A stretch of DNA of 64,000 bases, taken from the NCBI GenBank assembly GCA_050015675.1, contig JBEKAY010000011.1, forward strand, positions 1 through 64,000, given 5' to 3'. Below are positions 35,911-46,372 of the stretch, one piece after another. Position numbers and translations under genes: made by a program. The number at the start of each line of letters is the position of its first letter. Positions within the stretch are counted from its first letter, which is position 1. The notes beneath the pieces were generated by a model, which was given only the letters and a program-made list of their open reading frames with translations, was not told the DNA's origin and did no database searches. The DNA is from Fen-1298 sp050015675 (GTDB lineage: Bacteria; Bacteroidota; Ignavibacteria; UBA10030).

Positions 35911-38628
35911 TTACTTCAACAACATCATTTTCTTTGAGACCTGGAAATTACCCGCATTGATGCGATATAAATACACACCACTCGTGAGTGATACTCCTGC
36001 ATCGTCCTTGCCATTCCATTCCATTTGATGGATTCCGGCATTCATCACTTCACCACGAATGAGTGTCCGTACTTTCACACCGAGCATGTTGTATATTTCC
36101 ATTGTTACAGGTGCCTGTGACGGCAATCCGAAATTAATCATTGTTGATGGATTAAACGGATTCGGATAATTCTGTGACAATGAAAATTCCTTTGGCAATG
36201 CTCCAGGAAGTTCGACAGAAGTAGCACCTGTCGTGAAACTAAATACGGTAGAGTAACTACTCGTTCCACCAATATTCGTTGCGTTTACTCTCCAGTAATA
36301 TTGTGTATTGAGCAGCAACGAACTTACCACTTTGCTGGCGGTTGTTAATGTTGAATCATCTATCACCATTGAAGCTGGAGTAAATCTACTATTCGTTGCA
36401 AATTGCAATCTGTAAGTTACAGCTCCAGCTACATTGTCCCACAACAGAGTTACTGAAATTTGCTGACCTGTTACACCGTTTGCCGGTGCTCTTAAAACAG
36501 GAATCGCAGGGGCTGCAACAATAGTTGTAAAGTTAAATACTGTAGAGTAACTACTCGTTCCTCCTGTATTCTTTGCGTTGACTCTCCAGTAGTATTTTGT
36601 ATTATTCAGCAACGAACCTACCACCTTGCTGGCAGCTGTTAATGTTGAATCATCAACTACCACGTCAGCAAAAAGATTATCTGTTGCCACTTGTACCCTG
36701 TATGTTGCGGCTCCAGTTACACTGCCCCATGTCAGGGTTAATGATACTGCCTGATTTGTTGCACCGGTTGCCGGTGTTTGTAAAAGAGGAACCCCCGGGG
36801 CTGCAACAACAGTTGTAAAATTAAATACTGTAGAGTAACTACTTGTTCCCGATGCATTCTTTGCGTTTGCTCTCCAGTAGTATTTTGTATTATTCAGCAA
36901 TCCGCTTACCTGTTTGCTGGGATTTGTTAATGTTGAATCATTAACTACTATGGCAGCAAAAAGACTATCTGTTGCTACTTGTACCCTATATGTATCGGCT
37001 CCACCTACAGCTCCCCATGTCAAGGTTAATGATACTGCCTGATTTATTGAGCCTGTTGCAGGTGTTTGTAATACAGGAACCGTTGGGGTTGCAGAAATAG
37101 TTGTAAAATTAGATACTGCAGAGTAACTACTCGTTCCACCAACATTCTTTGCGTTGACTCTCCAGTAGTATTTTTGATTATTCAGCAACGAACTTACTTG
37201 CTTGCTGGCAGTCGTTACTGTTGAGTCATTAAGAACCAAAGTAGTAAAAAGATTATCTATCGCAACTTGTACCCTGTATGTCGCGGCTCCAGTTACACTG
37301 CCCCATGTCAGAGTTAATGACACTGGCTGACCTATTGCACCTGTTGCAGGTGCTGCTAATACGGGAGCAGCCGGTGCTGCAGGAAGAGTCAAGCTTCCAC
37401 CTTGATAAACAACTCCTGTTATAGGTGTACCAGCAGCATTGGAAATTTCACAAGCAGATTGATTAAATCCAACTGTACCAGTACCACCGTTGTAGGTAAA
37501 GTTAAGATCAAGAAGTTTACCAGTACCAATATTCAGCGGTGTAGTACCAAACCAACCCACAGTGATTACGCCTGACGTGCTTCCATCAACGTTAAATGTA
37601 CCACTCGTCGGTTGATTAGCAACACCAACATATGTCACCAGCGCAGGATCATAAGTTACCTTCAAAGTAATTGCACCAATATTCGTAAAATTCGTAACGT
37701 TGAGAGGCATAGTAACCGCACCACCCGCTCCCACCGTCGGTGCCTGAACATTCCCAATCGTCAACGTTGGCGTTGTACCGCTTGCTGAATAGAGACTTCC
37801 ACTTTGATAAATAACTCCAGTTAGAACGGTACCAGCAGCATTAGAAATTTCACAAGCAGATTGATTGAATCCAACTGTACCAGTACCACCTTTGTAGGTC
37901 AAGTTAAGATCAAGAAGCTTACCAGTGCCAATGTTCAGCGGTGTAGTACCAAACCAACCCACAGTGATTACACCTTTCGTGGTTCCATCAACGTTAAATG
38001 TACCACTCGTTGGTTGATTAGCAACACCAACATATGTCGCCACCGCAGTATCATAAGTTACCTTCAATGTAATTGCACCAATATTTGTAAAATTCGTAAC
38101 GTTGAGAGGCATAGTAACAGCGCCACCTACCGCGGGTGCCTGAACCGTCGGAATCGTCAACGTTGGCGTCGTACCGCTGGTTGAATAGAGACTTCCACTT
38201 TGATAAATAACTCCAGTTAAAACGGTACCAGCAGCATTGGAAATTTCACAAGCAGATTGATTGAATCCAACTGTACTAGTACCACCATTGTATGTAAAGT
38301 TAAGATCAAGAAGCTTACCAGCCGTAATATTCAGCGGTGTAGTACCAAACCAACCCACAGTGATTACGCCTGACGTGGTTCCATCAACGTTAAATGTACC
38401 ACTCGTCGGTTGATTAGCGACACCAACATATGTCACCACCGCAGGATCATAAGTTACCTTCAAAGTAATTGCACCAATATTTGTAAAATTCGTAACGTTG
38501 AGAGGCATAGTAACAGCGCCGCCTACTGCAGGTGCCTGAACATTCTGAATCGTTAGTACCTGTTGTGCCATGGCACCAAGGGTAAACATCAACGATAGGA
38601 GACTGATAAAGACTATTATTTTCTTCAT
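35911..38628 (-). CDS. Surface protein with three cohesin-like domains and a type IX sorting domain
   Basis: 905 residues from the ATG at 38628, preceded by GAAGG and opening a signal peptide (MKKIIVFISLLSLMFTLGAMAQ). Three near-identical repeats of 132-134 residues (about 25-156, 157-288, 289-422) have the cohesin/CBM-like pattern: extracellular beta-sandwich, LKVTYDPAVVTYVGV, GVITVGWFGTTPLN, KLLDLNFTYNGG. Four fibronectin III-like repeats of about 98 residues follow (YRVQVATDNLF, NNTKYYWRVNAKN). The last 80 residues are the Por/type IX sorting domain (LSQNYPNPFNPSTMINF ... KKMMLLK). It lies directly downstream of the gene for a dockerin-like protein. Cohesin assignment is by pattern, not by search. 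Confidence 0.82.
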   Translation of the reverse strand: MKKIIVFISLLSLMFTLGAMAQQVLTIQNVQAPAVGGAVTMPLNVTNFTNIGAITLKVTYDPAVVTYVGVANQPTSGTFNVDGTTSGVITVGWFGTTPLNITAGKLLDLNFTYNGGTSTVGFNQSACEISNAAGTVLTGVIYQSGSLYSTSGTTPTLTIPTVQAPAVGGAVTMPLNVTNFTNIGAITLKVTYDTAVATYVGVANQPTSGTFNVDGTTKGVITVGWFGTTPLNIGTGKLLDLNLTYKGGTGTVGFNQSACEISNAAGTVLTGVIYQSGSLYSASGTTPTLTIGNVQAPTVGAGGAVTMPLNVTNFTNIGAITLKVTYDPALVTYVGVANQPTSGTFNVDGSTSGVITVGWFGTTPLNIGTGKLLDLNFTYNGGTGTVGFNQSACEISNAAGTPITGVVYQGGSLTLPAAPAAPVLAAPATGAIGQPVSLTLTWGSVTGAATYRVQVAIDNLFTTLVLNDSTVTTASKQVSSLLNNQKYYWRVNAKNVGGTSSYSAVSNFTTISATPTVPVLQTPATGSINQAVSLTLTWGAVGGADTYRVQVATDSLFAAIVVNDSTLTNPSKQVSGLLNNTKYYWRANAKNASGTSSYSTVFNFTTVVAAPGVPLLQTPATGATNQAVSLTLTWGSVTGAATYRVQVATDNLFADVVVDDSTLTAASKVVGSLLNNTKYYWRVNAKNTGGTSSYSTVFNFTTIVAAPAIPVLRAPANGVTGQQISVTLLWDNVAGAVTYRLQFATNSRFTPASMVIDDSTLTTASKVVSSLLLNTQYYWRVNATNIGGTSSYSTVFSFTTGATSVELPGALPKEFSLSQNYPNPFNPSTMINFGLPSQAPVTMEIYNMLGVKVRTLIRGEVMNAGIHQMEWNGKDDAGVSLTSGVYLYRINAGNFQVSKKMMLLK
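37363..38556 (-). repeat. Three in-frame cohesin-like repeats of about 396 bp
   Basis: Unit 1 is 38161-38556, unit 2 is 37765-38160 and unit 3 is about 37363-37764 (two extra codons). The units are nearly identical at the nucleotide level over long stretches, for instance around the segment encoding GFNQSACEISNAAGT. This indicates recent duplication or gene conversion. Confidence 0.85.
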
Positions 38629-38678
38629 ACGAAAACCTTCTTTCTTTTCCACGAGATTGATTTTTTCCACCAATACAG

Positions 38679-38706
38679 TTCCGCCTCTCATAAAAGAGGC
38701 GGAACT
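38679..38706. other. Strong hairpin between the two type IX-exported genes
   Basis: GTTCCGCCTCT and AGAGGCGGAAC are an 11-bp perfect inverted repeat around CATAAA. It sits 23 bp past the stop of the 2,262-residue protein gene and 51 bp before the start of the cohesin-like gene. On the minus strand no T-run follows, so it is a weak terminator candidate. It could equally stabilise the upstream 3' end or trim expression of the downstream gene. Confidence 0.55.
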
Positions 38707-38728
38707 GAAAGGTAGTTTGGAATTTAAA

Positions 38729-41700
38729 TTACTTCAGAAGCGTCAATCGTTTCACTGACGTGACTGATTCCTTTTCTGTCTGAACGTGGATTCGATAGAT
38801 ATATACACCACTTGCCAAATTCCTTGGTGCCCATTGTACCGTATATGTACCGGCTTCTTTCTGTTCATTAACGAGTCTGGCTACTTCTTGGCCAAGCAAG
38901 TTGTAAACAGACAGGGTTACCATTCCAGAATTAGGCAAGCTATATTCAATCTGAGTCGAAGGATTGAACGGATTGGGATAGTTCTGCGACAATGCAAACA
39001 CATCTGGAATATTTTTCGCAGACACTTCAAGTGCAGTATTCATTACATCACCATTAGGATCTGCTATCTCATATTGCATTCCGATATTGCTGCCCTTGTC
39101 AGGCTGTTTAAGCGTAGCCGTTGCAATCAATTCATTTTGTTTGAATTGAACTCCATTAGTATTATACCATCCCATTATTCCATCTTTACTTACCAAGCCT
39201 GAAAGCTTTTGAGAAGTAATGCTTGCAATATTGTCTGAATTAAATCTTAAAGTCAATGCACCTACCTTCATAGGAGCTGAGCTATAAATTTTAATTTCTC
39301 TTGCACCCTTCTCTACATTAACAGCAGGGGCTTTTGCAAATGCAGTTGCAGGAGAAGGATTATATGATGCATTTACATCACCAACTGCCAGACCAGAAAT
39401 GTTCGCTGTTACGTTTGAACTTGCTACTGTAACTGTTTGAGCAGGTGTAAATGCCCAGTCACCAGCTGTGTAGTTCGTAGTAGTTCCACTTACCGCACGT
39501 AGTTGAATCAATAAAGCGTCTGTACTTGTGACAGTTCCACTGCTATTCACATCTGCCGCTTTAAACACTAACCCAGTATACGTGGGGGTAACAGCGTTTA
39601 AGGCTACCAATAATGCATCTGTGGAAGTCACACCACCCCAGTTGCCGGTCTTGGAAGCTGTAAGCGTATATGTTCCAGCAGTAACACTGGCAAACGAATA
39701 TGCACCAGTTGTTGTTGCAGACGTTGTCGTTAACGCAGTACCTGTTGTCGGTGTAAGTGTAACAGTTACATTACCAATCGGGTAAGCCGCTGTGCTTGCA
39801 TAGGTAACCGTACCAGATACTGTGTTATTAAGGGTTGATTGATAACCAATAGCCATAACCAGTTTTGGTTCAGATGCCCAAGCTGTAACACCACTTTGAT
39901 CAATTACTAATTGCGAAATACCATTTTGATCGGTGAATTGCGATATAACTGTCGCAGCAGCTCTCCAGGCATTTGCCGGATCTGTAAAGCGATACAGTGA
40001 CTTCACCTTTGATGTATCAGCATATGTAATCCCAGAAATCCCAAATTCTACTGTAGGTAATGTACTCGGAACTAATAGATTATTGTTTGCTGAATTGTAA
40101 TATCCGATAGTCCAATACAAAGGTGATATTGCATTAATTGTAACTGAGCCAACTGTTATTGGCAACCCAACTGTTCCCACAGGTGCGGAATTCACAACAC
40201 TAACTCGCACAATTTGAAACACATTAGCTGTTCCTGTATGTGTTAAAGTAACTGGACGATAACTTGTCGCGGTTCCTACTGGGAATTTATAAGTTGTTGT
40301 GCCACTGCTGAGGTTCATTGTTTGATACATACTATTATATATCGTACCTGCGCTTCTCGACAAAGTTCCAACTGCGGAGCTTGTGCCTAATTGAAGTGCT
40401 GTATCAGCTGAAATATCTCCATTATTCATCGTAAGCGTGTTGCTCACAATTAATTGGCCACCGGAAATATTTAACACCGGCACTGGCGTTGTACCTACCA
40501 AATTAACGGTCATATTTGATACTGTAGCTCCAGTGGGTACAGTCATTGTCTGGCCGGTCACCCCATTAAAGGTCAATGCTGAACCGAAATTGCATGACGG
40601 CGAGGTGTTTTTCGAGAATGCTACATCACGAGCAACCGTAACATTTCCCTTCGCTGTGACAGTATTGGATCCAGCTGTGGTAAAGTCGTTTCGAATTGCC
40701 AATATTCCATTGACTGTTACAGCTTTGCCCAACACCAATGTGCTATTCACTACATCTGTAAGGCGCGTAATCGTAAAATTATTCACTGTTGCTGGTAATT
40801 CTACACGCGTTGTATCTGCGCCTGCATAAACAACGTTCACGGTCCCAACGGTTCCATACGCCATAGATGCATTAGGAGAGCCGGTTATAAGATCTATTTG
40901 ACCGCCATTCCCATTGACCGTAAGGCCATCAGCATACGTAAGAACTCGTGTTGCAGGAACTCTTAATGTTCCACTTGTTAAAGTAAGTGTATTGTTAATT
41001 GTGTAACTCGTATCCAAAGCCGACACCTTACCTGCTCCTGGGCTTACAGTCAAAGTTGTAATAAGAGTGGTAGGCACTCCGGGTACGATAATCTTAGGAA
41101 TTGTAGTATCAGCTTTCGCCGTAAGAGAAATTGTTCCAAGATAGTTCGGAGTTGCATTGAAAACACCTCTTGTATAAATAACCGTCGCGCCTGAGGCAAC
41201 ACTCAAATGATTCACAATGGGCGAGCCCGATGATATAGTGAGTGTACCTTGATTCTGTATATCCAAATTTTGCGATACCGTTATAACGCCCGTACCTGCA
41301 AAAGAACTGGTCGCAATATCTTGCCTCAAACTAAAATTCGGTATCGTCAACGCTGTCGTTCCTTGGTTGAACGAAGTAGCGCAGGAATCAACAAAATAAC
41401 CTGCACCAGCCAAATATGAAGCTGATCCCGTGCGTGTATATGTACCAGTAACAGTTAAGTTTCTGTCACCGAAGTTAAGAACGCCGCCAGTATGCAAGAA
41501 TGTTGCTGCTGTCAAGCTTGTTCCTGTACCCGCAAGGTTAACATCATTACTGATAGCGAGTTTAGCAATCGATGCGGCTCCAGAATACGTGAAAGTCAAT
41601 GGAGCAGTAATTGCATTAAGCATCAAAACACCGGTTCCAGAAAATGCTGTTCCAGTGCCCATCGTGACATTGCCACCAGCGATTAAAGTATCAGCGCCAA

Positions 41701-44700
41701 TTGCAATACCATTAGCGCCGCCCGTAAGAGTCAGGGTGCCATTGAGGAGCAAACCGCTTGTACTTGTTGAGAGTAAGCCAAGCTTACCATTAACAAGAAC
41801 ATTGACCCCAATAGTATCTCTGCCACTGAGCAAAGCCAATGTGTTACTAAAATAGTGTGGAGCGAATTCGAGTACTCCAGCTCCAGTAATCTTTGAACCA
41901 GTTGTTACATTATGTGTAACAGCTCCTCTGCCAAGTATTATCAAAGTATCAGTCGCTGTGGGTATATTGATCGTTCCTGCTGCATGAGTTACCGTTTGAT
42001 CAACTACCACATTTCCATGAATAATCAAATTAGCACCATTGCCCTGTATGGAAATGGCGCCTGCATTCGAACCCGTATCGGCAATAGCCGCAAAGGTTGT
42101 TGATAACCCTGTAGTGTCTGTGCCCGATGATCCAAGTGTGATGGTGCCATTGGCAACTGATTTTGTGCCTGTAATGACATCATTACCACCACCGATCGTG
42201 TAATCGCCAGTACCTAATTGGACATCAACAATCGCTCGCGTGCCATTAATGACATTGCCTACCGATTGGTGTACAACAGTAATTGGCGGCAATAAGCCTG
42301 CGCCGCTGATTACTGTTCCAGTCTTACTAGTTAAACTTAGGCCAGTTCCAGTAACCAAATTAACCACATCTCCATCAATCTGAGCTGTGGGGCCGTTCAG
42401 TGTAAGTGTTTGGCCAGTTGCTAAAGCAAGAACCTGTCCGGCACTTACAGTTAACGCACCATTAACCTTGCCGCTATTGATTGTTACAACACCACGTGAT
42501 GCAGTGCCTTTGCCAGAAGTTGCGCTCGCTGTAGCATTGCCACCGTTGGTTGTTGCAACTGTTAAATTATAAAGACTATCCGTTGGGACTTCCATCCCAG
42601 CGCTCTTATCTGTGCCAATATATGTTATATTGACTCTTGAGTTCCAAGTTGGAGGAGCCGTAAATGTACCGGCATTACGAATAATCGTTGGATATGGAGT
42701 TTGGTTGTTAAATATAAGACCCGATCCACTTATTTGACCGTTTGTCAGATAGAAGTTACTCATGAATTTGCCAGTTGCTGTAACTGTCAACGTGCCGGCT
42801 GTAGAGTTGACTTCAAAATCAGCAAATGTACCAGAAGTGCCAGATATTTGCGGGTTGCCTGCACCATTCGCCATCGAAACATAACCGTTGTTGATGGTTT
42901 GATAACCGGCATCATTTTTGAAGTCGTCTGTACCTGTTGAGCTATTGATATACAGTTTTGTGCCATTCAATTGCACAATGCCATTCTGGAAATAAACCTT
43001 TCCAGTCGCGCTCGTGAGAGAAAGATTGCCGCCCGTAAAGACGGTAGCAATCGGAGCAACCTGGACTATTGTGCTGTTATTCACAGTCAGCGAACCAGGC
43101 CATGTCGGAGTTGATGCACCGATAGTCCATACAATCTGACCTTGAACCGAATTTGCAATTAGAAGCGTTGTGGCTACGGGTGTTGCTGAACCACTATTTT
43201 TCCGAATAGTAGTAAATGCAGAAGCGCCGCCAAATGTGTTTGTTTGACCATTTACTGTCAAAGTTCGAGTTCCGCTTCCAAGATACAACGTGCCACCTGT
43301 AACGTTAAAGTTTGATACAGTAATACCTGTTGTTGGATCTCCAGTACTCAAATCCAGAACACCACTCGACAGCGTCAGGTTGCTAAGACTGGCAGTACCG
43401 GTTGGAACCAGAACAGAGCCGCCCGTAATCGAAGTGCCGCCAATTGTCGTGGTACCTGTTCCTGTAATTTCCATCCAACCCTTAGTGACACTTAACGAAC
43501 CGATATTTAGATTGCCCGTAGACAATCTATCAACGATCAAAGCTGAGTCTGCAGTAGCGGCAGTGCCCGAGATAGTAACGGAACCATTAACTTTAAAAAG
43601 CCCTTGGTTAATAGATGCCACCACGATTCTGCCCATGCCTGTGATCGAAATCGAACCTGCTGTAAATGTCGAAGTGAACACTGTATCGGCAGTAACTGCA
43701 CCAAATAGAATATTAGCGTATTTTTGAGTTGCTGCATTCGAGAGAGCGCCTGTAACGGTTATACTGCCTTTGCCAAATTGAATATCGCCAGTAAAACCGC
43801 CTGTTAATGAAACCGATGCGGCAGTTGTTGCAGCAGCGCCTGATGAACCGAAATCAATAAGACCATTTGTACCTTTTGATGAAGTCCATGAAACGGTCGT
43901 TGGAATTGTTGCAATGGTCGAACTATTGGTCACCGCGCCCAATGTAACTATGGCATTAGCCGCCGTAGCGGTTGAGGTGACAGTACCAGTACTAGTCATT
44001 ATTCCAAATATGATGTTTCCGCATCCCACACCAATTGTTACGTTTGCATTATTTGTGACTGTGCCCGCAGTAAAATTGTTACCACCTGTTCCACCTGTAT
44101 AGGCGAAAGTAATATTGCCGCAATTATACAATTTACATGTTGATGCTCCAAGAGTAACAGCGCTTGTCGAGCTGGTATTAGAAATTGGACCGACGCTGAC
44201 TAATTTATCCGCAGCAGCAAAAGTAATATTTGCAATAACTGAATCAAGTTGAGTGGAGGTGGAAGAACCGACCGCTCCCGTCAGTGAAGCAGAATTGGAA
44301 ACCGCGCCTACAATCGTCGTCGGATTGTTGCCAAAACTGATAAGCGCTTTACCAGTCACTGGAGCAGTTGCTGACATTGCAATATTTTGCGTTGTGAGGT
44401 TCACAGCACCGCCAACAACATATTTTGCCGCTGTGCCAGTTGCGATAGAACCAGTACCACTCAATGCGAGGTCGCCAGAAACGTAGAGTGTATCTGTGCC
44501 CGCAGATCGATTGAGTGTAATAGCGCCTGTGCCGGAGTTTGTAACGCTGCCGCGTATGCTGGCTGCTGCTGCTGTAGCTGCAGTTCCACCCGAGAGCGTT
44601 GCAGTAATACTGCCGGTGGAAGCGCTCAATGATCCAACGGAAGCTGAAGCTACGCTTAATGTACTAGCTCCGCTCAATGTGATATTCGGAAGAACATTAG

Positions 44701-45517
44701 TCGCAGCAAACGAAGGAGTGCCTGTTGTTGCAGTTTCGGTTATTGTTCCATTTGTGATTGTGTCGGCAGCAGTAATATTGGAACTTGTTGAAATAGTGTA
44801 GCCATTGAGATTGAATTGAACGCCGGAAGCAAGACTCATCGCACCGGACACAGTAATGTTACGATTCAATATTACCTTTATTGTTCCGGTCGTTGTAAAT
44901 GTGCCGACCTTTGTCGTAGCAGCGGCCGAAGGCAACTCGTTGCCGGTTGTAATAGGTACAGCAGTTAAGTTATATGCGTAATTTACAGAAGTACCGGTCA
45001 GAAGGATTTGAGCATCGACCGAGCCTGAATCTGCACGAGTAATTGTTCCGCCGATTGTAAGATTTCCTGCGCCAACAATATTTCCCTTAGTTAATGTTAA
45101 ACCATTGGAAAATTGGATCGGACCCGTAACGGTAAGAGAACGTAGAGCAGGATTCCCATAAGTGTTATTCACAATCAAGATTCCTGTAACGACGGGTGTG
45201 CCGTTGTAAGAACCGAGTGTCAGTAGAAGTTTACTACTTGGACCGCCATCCTGGAAAGTAACATCCTCGACGTATGGAACGCCGGTGTTATTCACAAGAA
45301 TGATATCGCCATCGTTTGCCGCTGCAATCGCGTTCATGATGGTGGCTTTTGGGCCAGCCGAAGCTCCCGTGACAGTTTGTGTTAAACCGTTGTATCCGTT
45401 AGATCCGATTTGGTTGTCAACATAATACGTTCTCTGTTGCGCTATCGAAATACTTCCAAGCACAAACAAGAATGTGACAAGCAAGAGAAGATGTTTAAAA
45501 AGGTTTTTTGTAAACAT
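38729..45517 (-). CDS. Giant secreted beta-helical protein with dockerin-like module and type IX sorting domain
   Basis: 2,262 residues from the ATG at 45517, where GGAGG lies five bases upstream; a TTG four codons earlier overlaps that site and is rejected. Signal peptide to about residue 27. Residues ~30-1850 are Gly/Thr/Ser/Val/Asn-rich with many short beta rungs (TITGMG, LTLTSGTL, NNTLTLTSG), as in parallel beta-helix adhesins. About 1905-2010 holds a carboxypeptidase-regulatory-like fold (VTVTLTPTTG ... YTLTASKTG) and a dockerin type I-like pair, GGVTSTDALLVALNAV and DVNSSGTVTSTDALLIQL. The second has the full D-x-N-x-x-G-x-x-x-x-x-D calcium loop. A cohesin-like strand set follows (about 2050-2160), then the Por sorting domain (LSQNYPNPFNPSTQIEY). 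Its ligand is unknown. Confidence 0.85.
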   Translation of the reverse strand: MFTKNLFKHLLLLVTFLFVLGSISIAQQRTYYVDNQIGSNGYNGLTQTVTGASAGPKATIMNAIAAANDGDIILVNNTGVPYVEDVTFQDGGPSSKLLLTLGSYNGTPVVTGILIVNNTYGNPALRSLTVTGPIQFSNGLTLTKGNIVGAGNLTIGGTITRADSGSVDAQILLTGTSVNYAYNLTAVPITTGNELPSAAATTKVGTFTTTGTIKVILNRNITVSGAMSLASGVQFNLNGYTISTSSNITAADTITNGTITETATTGTPSFAATNVLPNITLSGASTLSVASASVGSLSASTGSITATLSGGTAATAAAASIRGSVTNSGTGAITLNRSAGTDTLYVSGDLALSGTGSIATGTAAKYVVGGAVNLTTQNIAMSATAPVTGKALISFGNNPTTIVGAVSNSASLTGAVGSSTSTQLDSVIANITFAAADKLVSVGPISNTSSTSAVTLGASTCKLYNCGNITFAYTGGTGGNNFTAGTVTNNANVTIGVGCGNIIFGIMTSTGTVTSTATAANAIVTLGAVTNSSTIATIPTTVSWTSSKGTNGLIDFGSSGAAATTAASVSLTGGFTGDIQFGKGSITVTGALSNAATQKYANILFGAVTADTVFTSTFTAGSISITGMGRIVVASINQGLFKVNGSVTISGTAATADSALIVDRLSTGNLNIGSLSVTKGWMEITGTGTTTIGGTSITGGSVLVPTGTASLSNLTLSSGVLDLSTGDPTTGITVSNFNVTGGTLYLGSGTRTLTVNGQTNTFGGASAFTTIRKNSGSATPVATTLLIANSVQGQIVWTIGASTPTWPGSLTVNNSTIVQVAPIATVFTGGNLSLTSATGKVYFQNGIVQLNGTKLYINSSTGTDDFKNDAGYQTINNGYVSMANGAGNPQISGTSGTFADFEVNSTAGTLTVTATGKFMSNFYLTNGQISGSGLIFNNQTPYPTIIRNAGTFTAPPTWNSRVNITYIGTDKSAGMEVPTDSLYNLTVATTNGGNATASATSGKGTASRGVVTINSGKVNGALTVSAGQVLALATGQTLTLNGPTAQIDGDVVNLVTGTGLSLTSKTGTVISGAGLLPPITVVHQSVGNVINGTRAIVDVQLGTGDYTIGGGNDVITGTKSVANGTITLGSSGTDTTGLSTTFAAIADTGSNAGAISIQGNGANLIIHGNVVVDQTVTHAAGTINIPTATDTLIILGRGAVTHNVTTGSKITGAGVLEFAPHYFSNTLALLSGRDTIGVNVLVNGKLGLLSTSTSGLLLNGTLTLTGGANGIAIGADTLIAGGNVTMGTGTAFSGTGVLMLNAITAPLTFTYSGAASIAKLAISNDVNLAGTGTSLTAATFLHTGGVLNFGDRNLTVTGTYTRTGSASYLAGAGYFVDSCATSFNQGTTALTIPNFSLRQDIATSSFAGTGVITVSQNLDIQNQGTLTISSGSPIVNHLSVASGATVIYTRGVFNATPNYLGTISLTAKADTTIPKIIVPGVPTTLITTLTVSPGAGKVSALDTSYTINNTLTLTSGTLRVPATRVLTYADGLTVNGNGGQIDLITGSPNASMAYGTVGTVNVVYAGADTTRVELPATVNNFTITRLTDVVNSTLVLGKAVTVNGILAIRNDFTTAGSNTVTAKGNVTVARDVAFSKNTSPSCNFGSALTFNGVTGQTMTVPTGATVSNMTVNLVGTTPVPVLNISGGQLIVSNTLTMNNGDISADTALQLGTSSAVGTLSRSAGTIYNSMYQTMNLSSGTTTYKFPVGTATSYRPVTLTHTGTANVFQIVRVSVVNSAPVGTVGLPITVGSVTINAISPLYWTIGYYNSANNNLLVPSTLPTVEFGISGITYADTSKVKSLYRFTDPANAWRAAATVISQFTDQNGISQLVIDQSGVTAWASEPKLVMAIGYQSTLNNTVSGTVTYASTAAYPIGNVTVTLTPTTGTALTTTSATTTGAYSFASVTAGTYTLTASKTGNWGGVTSTDALLVALNAVTPTYTGLVFKAADVNSSGTVTSTDALLIQLRAVSGTTTNYTAGDWAFTPAQTVTVASSNVTANISGLAVGDVNASYNPSPATAFAKAPAVNVEKGAREIKIYSSAPMKVGALTLRFNSDNIASITSQKLSGLVSKDGIMGWYNTNGVQFKQNELIATATLKQPDKGSNIGMQYEIADPNGDVMNTALEVSAKNIPDVFALSQNYPNPFNPSTQIEYSLPNSGMVTLSVYNLLGQEVARLVNEQKEAGTYTVQWAPRNLASGVYIYRIHVQTEKESVTSVKRLTLLK

Positions 45518-45822
45518 TTGTACCTCCAATGAGAGATTGTTTGAAATTTCAAAATGCCAGCGTACGGCATCCCTTACTACTTATTAATAAAAAACTTTCG
45601 AAGACTTCGACAGGAATTAACTAGAATTAAATGTTAACCATCTTATCATTAGCTAAACTCCTTATTTTGTGAAAAAAATATTCTCGGGAATTTTATATTC
45701 GGTACATCTTGCCAATCTATTGAACTCAGATAAGGATACCGAACGAAGCTTATGAAAAGGCTCAAGTTTCTTCGGCAACTGATTGCAAGCAATATATGAG
45801 AAATCGGCAAACTTGTCAAGTC

Positions 45823-45848
45823 TTTTTTGTGCGTCAGCGCACAAAAAA
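45823..45848. terminator. Perfect bidirectional terminator-like hairpin
   Basis: TTTTTTGTGCG (45823-45833), loop TCAG and CGCACAAAAAA (45838-45848) form an 11-bp perfect stem with U-tracts in either direction. It lies about 300 bp upstream of the giant gene with no recognised gene ending at it. It may mark a lost gene or insulate the giant gene's promoter. Confidence 0.6.
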
Positions 45849-46372
45849 ACAAGCCTGTCTTTGGGTAAAGCATTATCGCCAATTCCGTTCAATTCGTGCG
45901 TTCTCATTAAAGATTTTTTAACAATTTTAAATTATTCATTCCAAACTACTCAGTAAGTTCTTCGATGATAGCGAAATATTCAACCTTTGAATCTCCTCCC
46001 CTCTAAGGAGAGGTAATTTTTTCTCTATTTATGAAAAACATTGAGCAGTTACCTTTTCACAAACGTTAGTTTTTTTATCCATGCTTTATCCCATTAGAAA
46101 ATACTCTGCAGCTTGCTCCGAGATCTATTACCCCGTGTGAGTTTTCTCATGGGATTTATCAAAGCTGTTTTTTCTTTTATCAGTCAGCGTCAAAATAGTA
46201 ATTGAGTAAATGTAGTTTTTTTCATTAGACAATTTTATTTCTCTGAATTTCTCTTGAACAACATAACGTATGTGTCCCAATTAAGCAAGCACTTTTTTCA
46301 TTACCCCGCCCACTTGTGACATTCCACACAATTGACTTTAGCATCCATAAAGAGTCTGTCAAAAAAATAAAC

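Noticed and set aside
41430..44801. Several antisense open frames of 100-145 codons in the giant protein gene
   Set aside because: They are shadows of low-complexity, Thr/Val-rich coding sequence on the other strand.
45649..45907. Two overlapping minus-strand open frames upstream of the giant gene
   Set aside because: No family features or ribosome-binding site; one overlaps the terminator-like hairpin and they are in conflict with each other.
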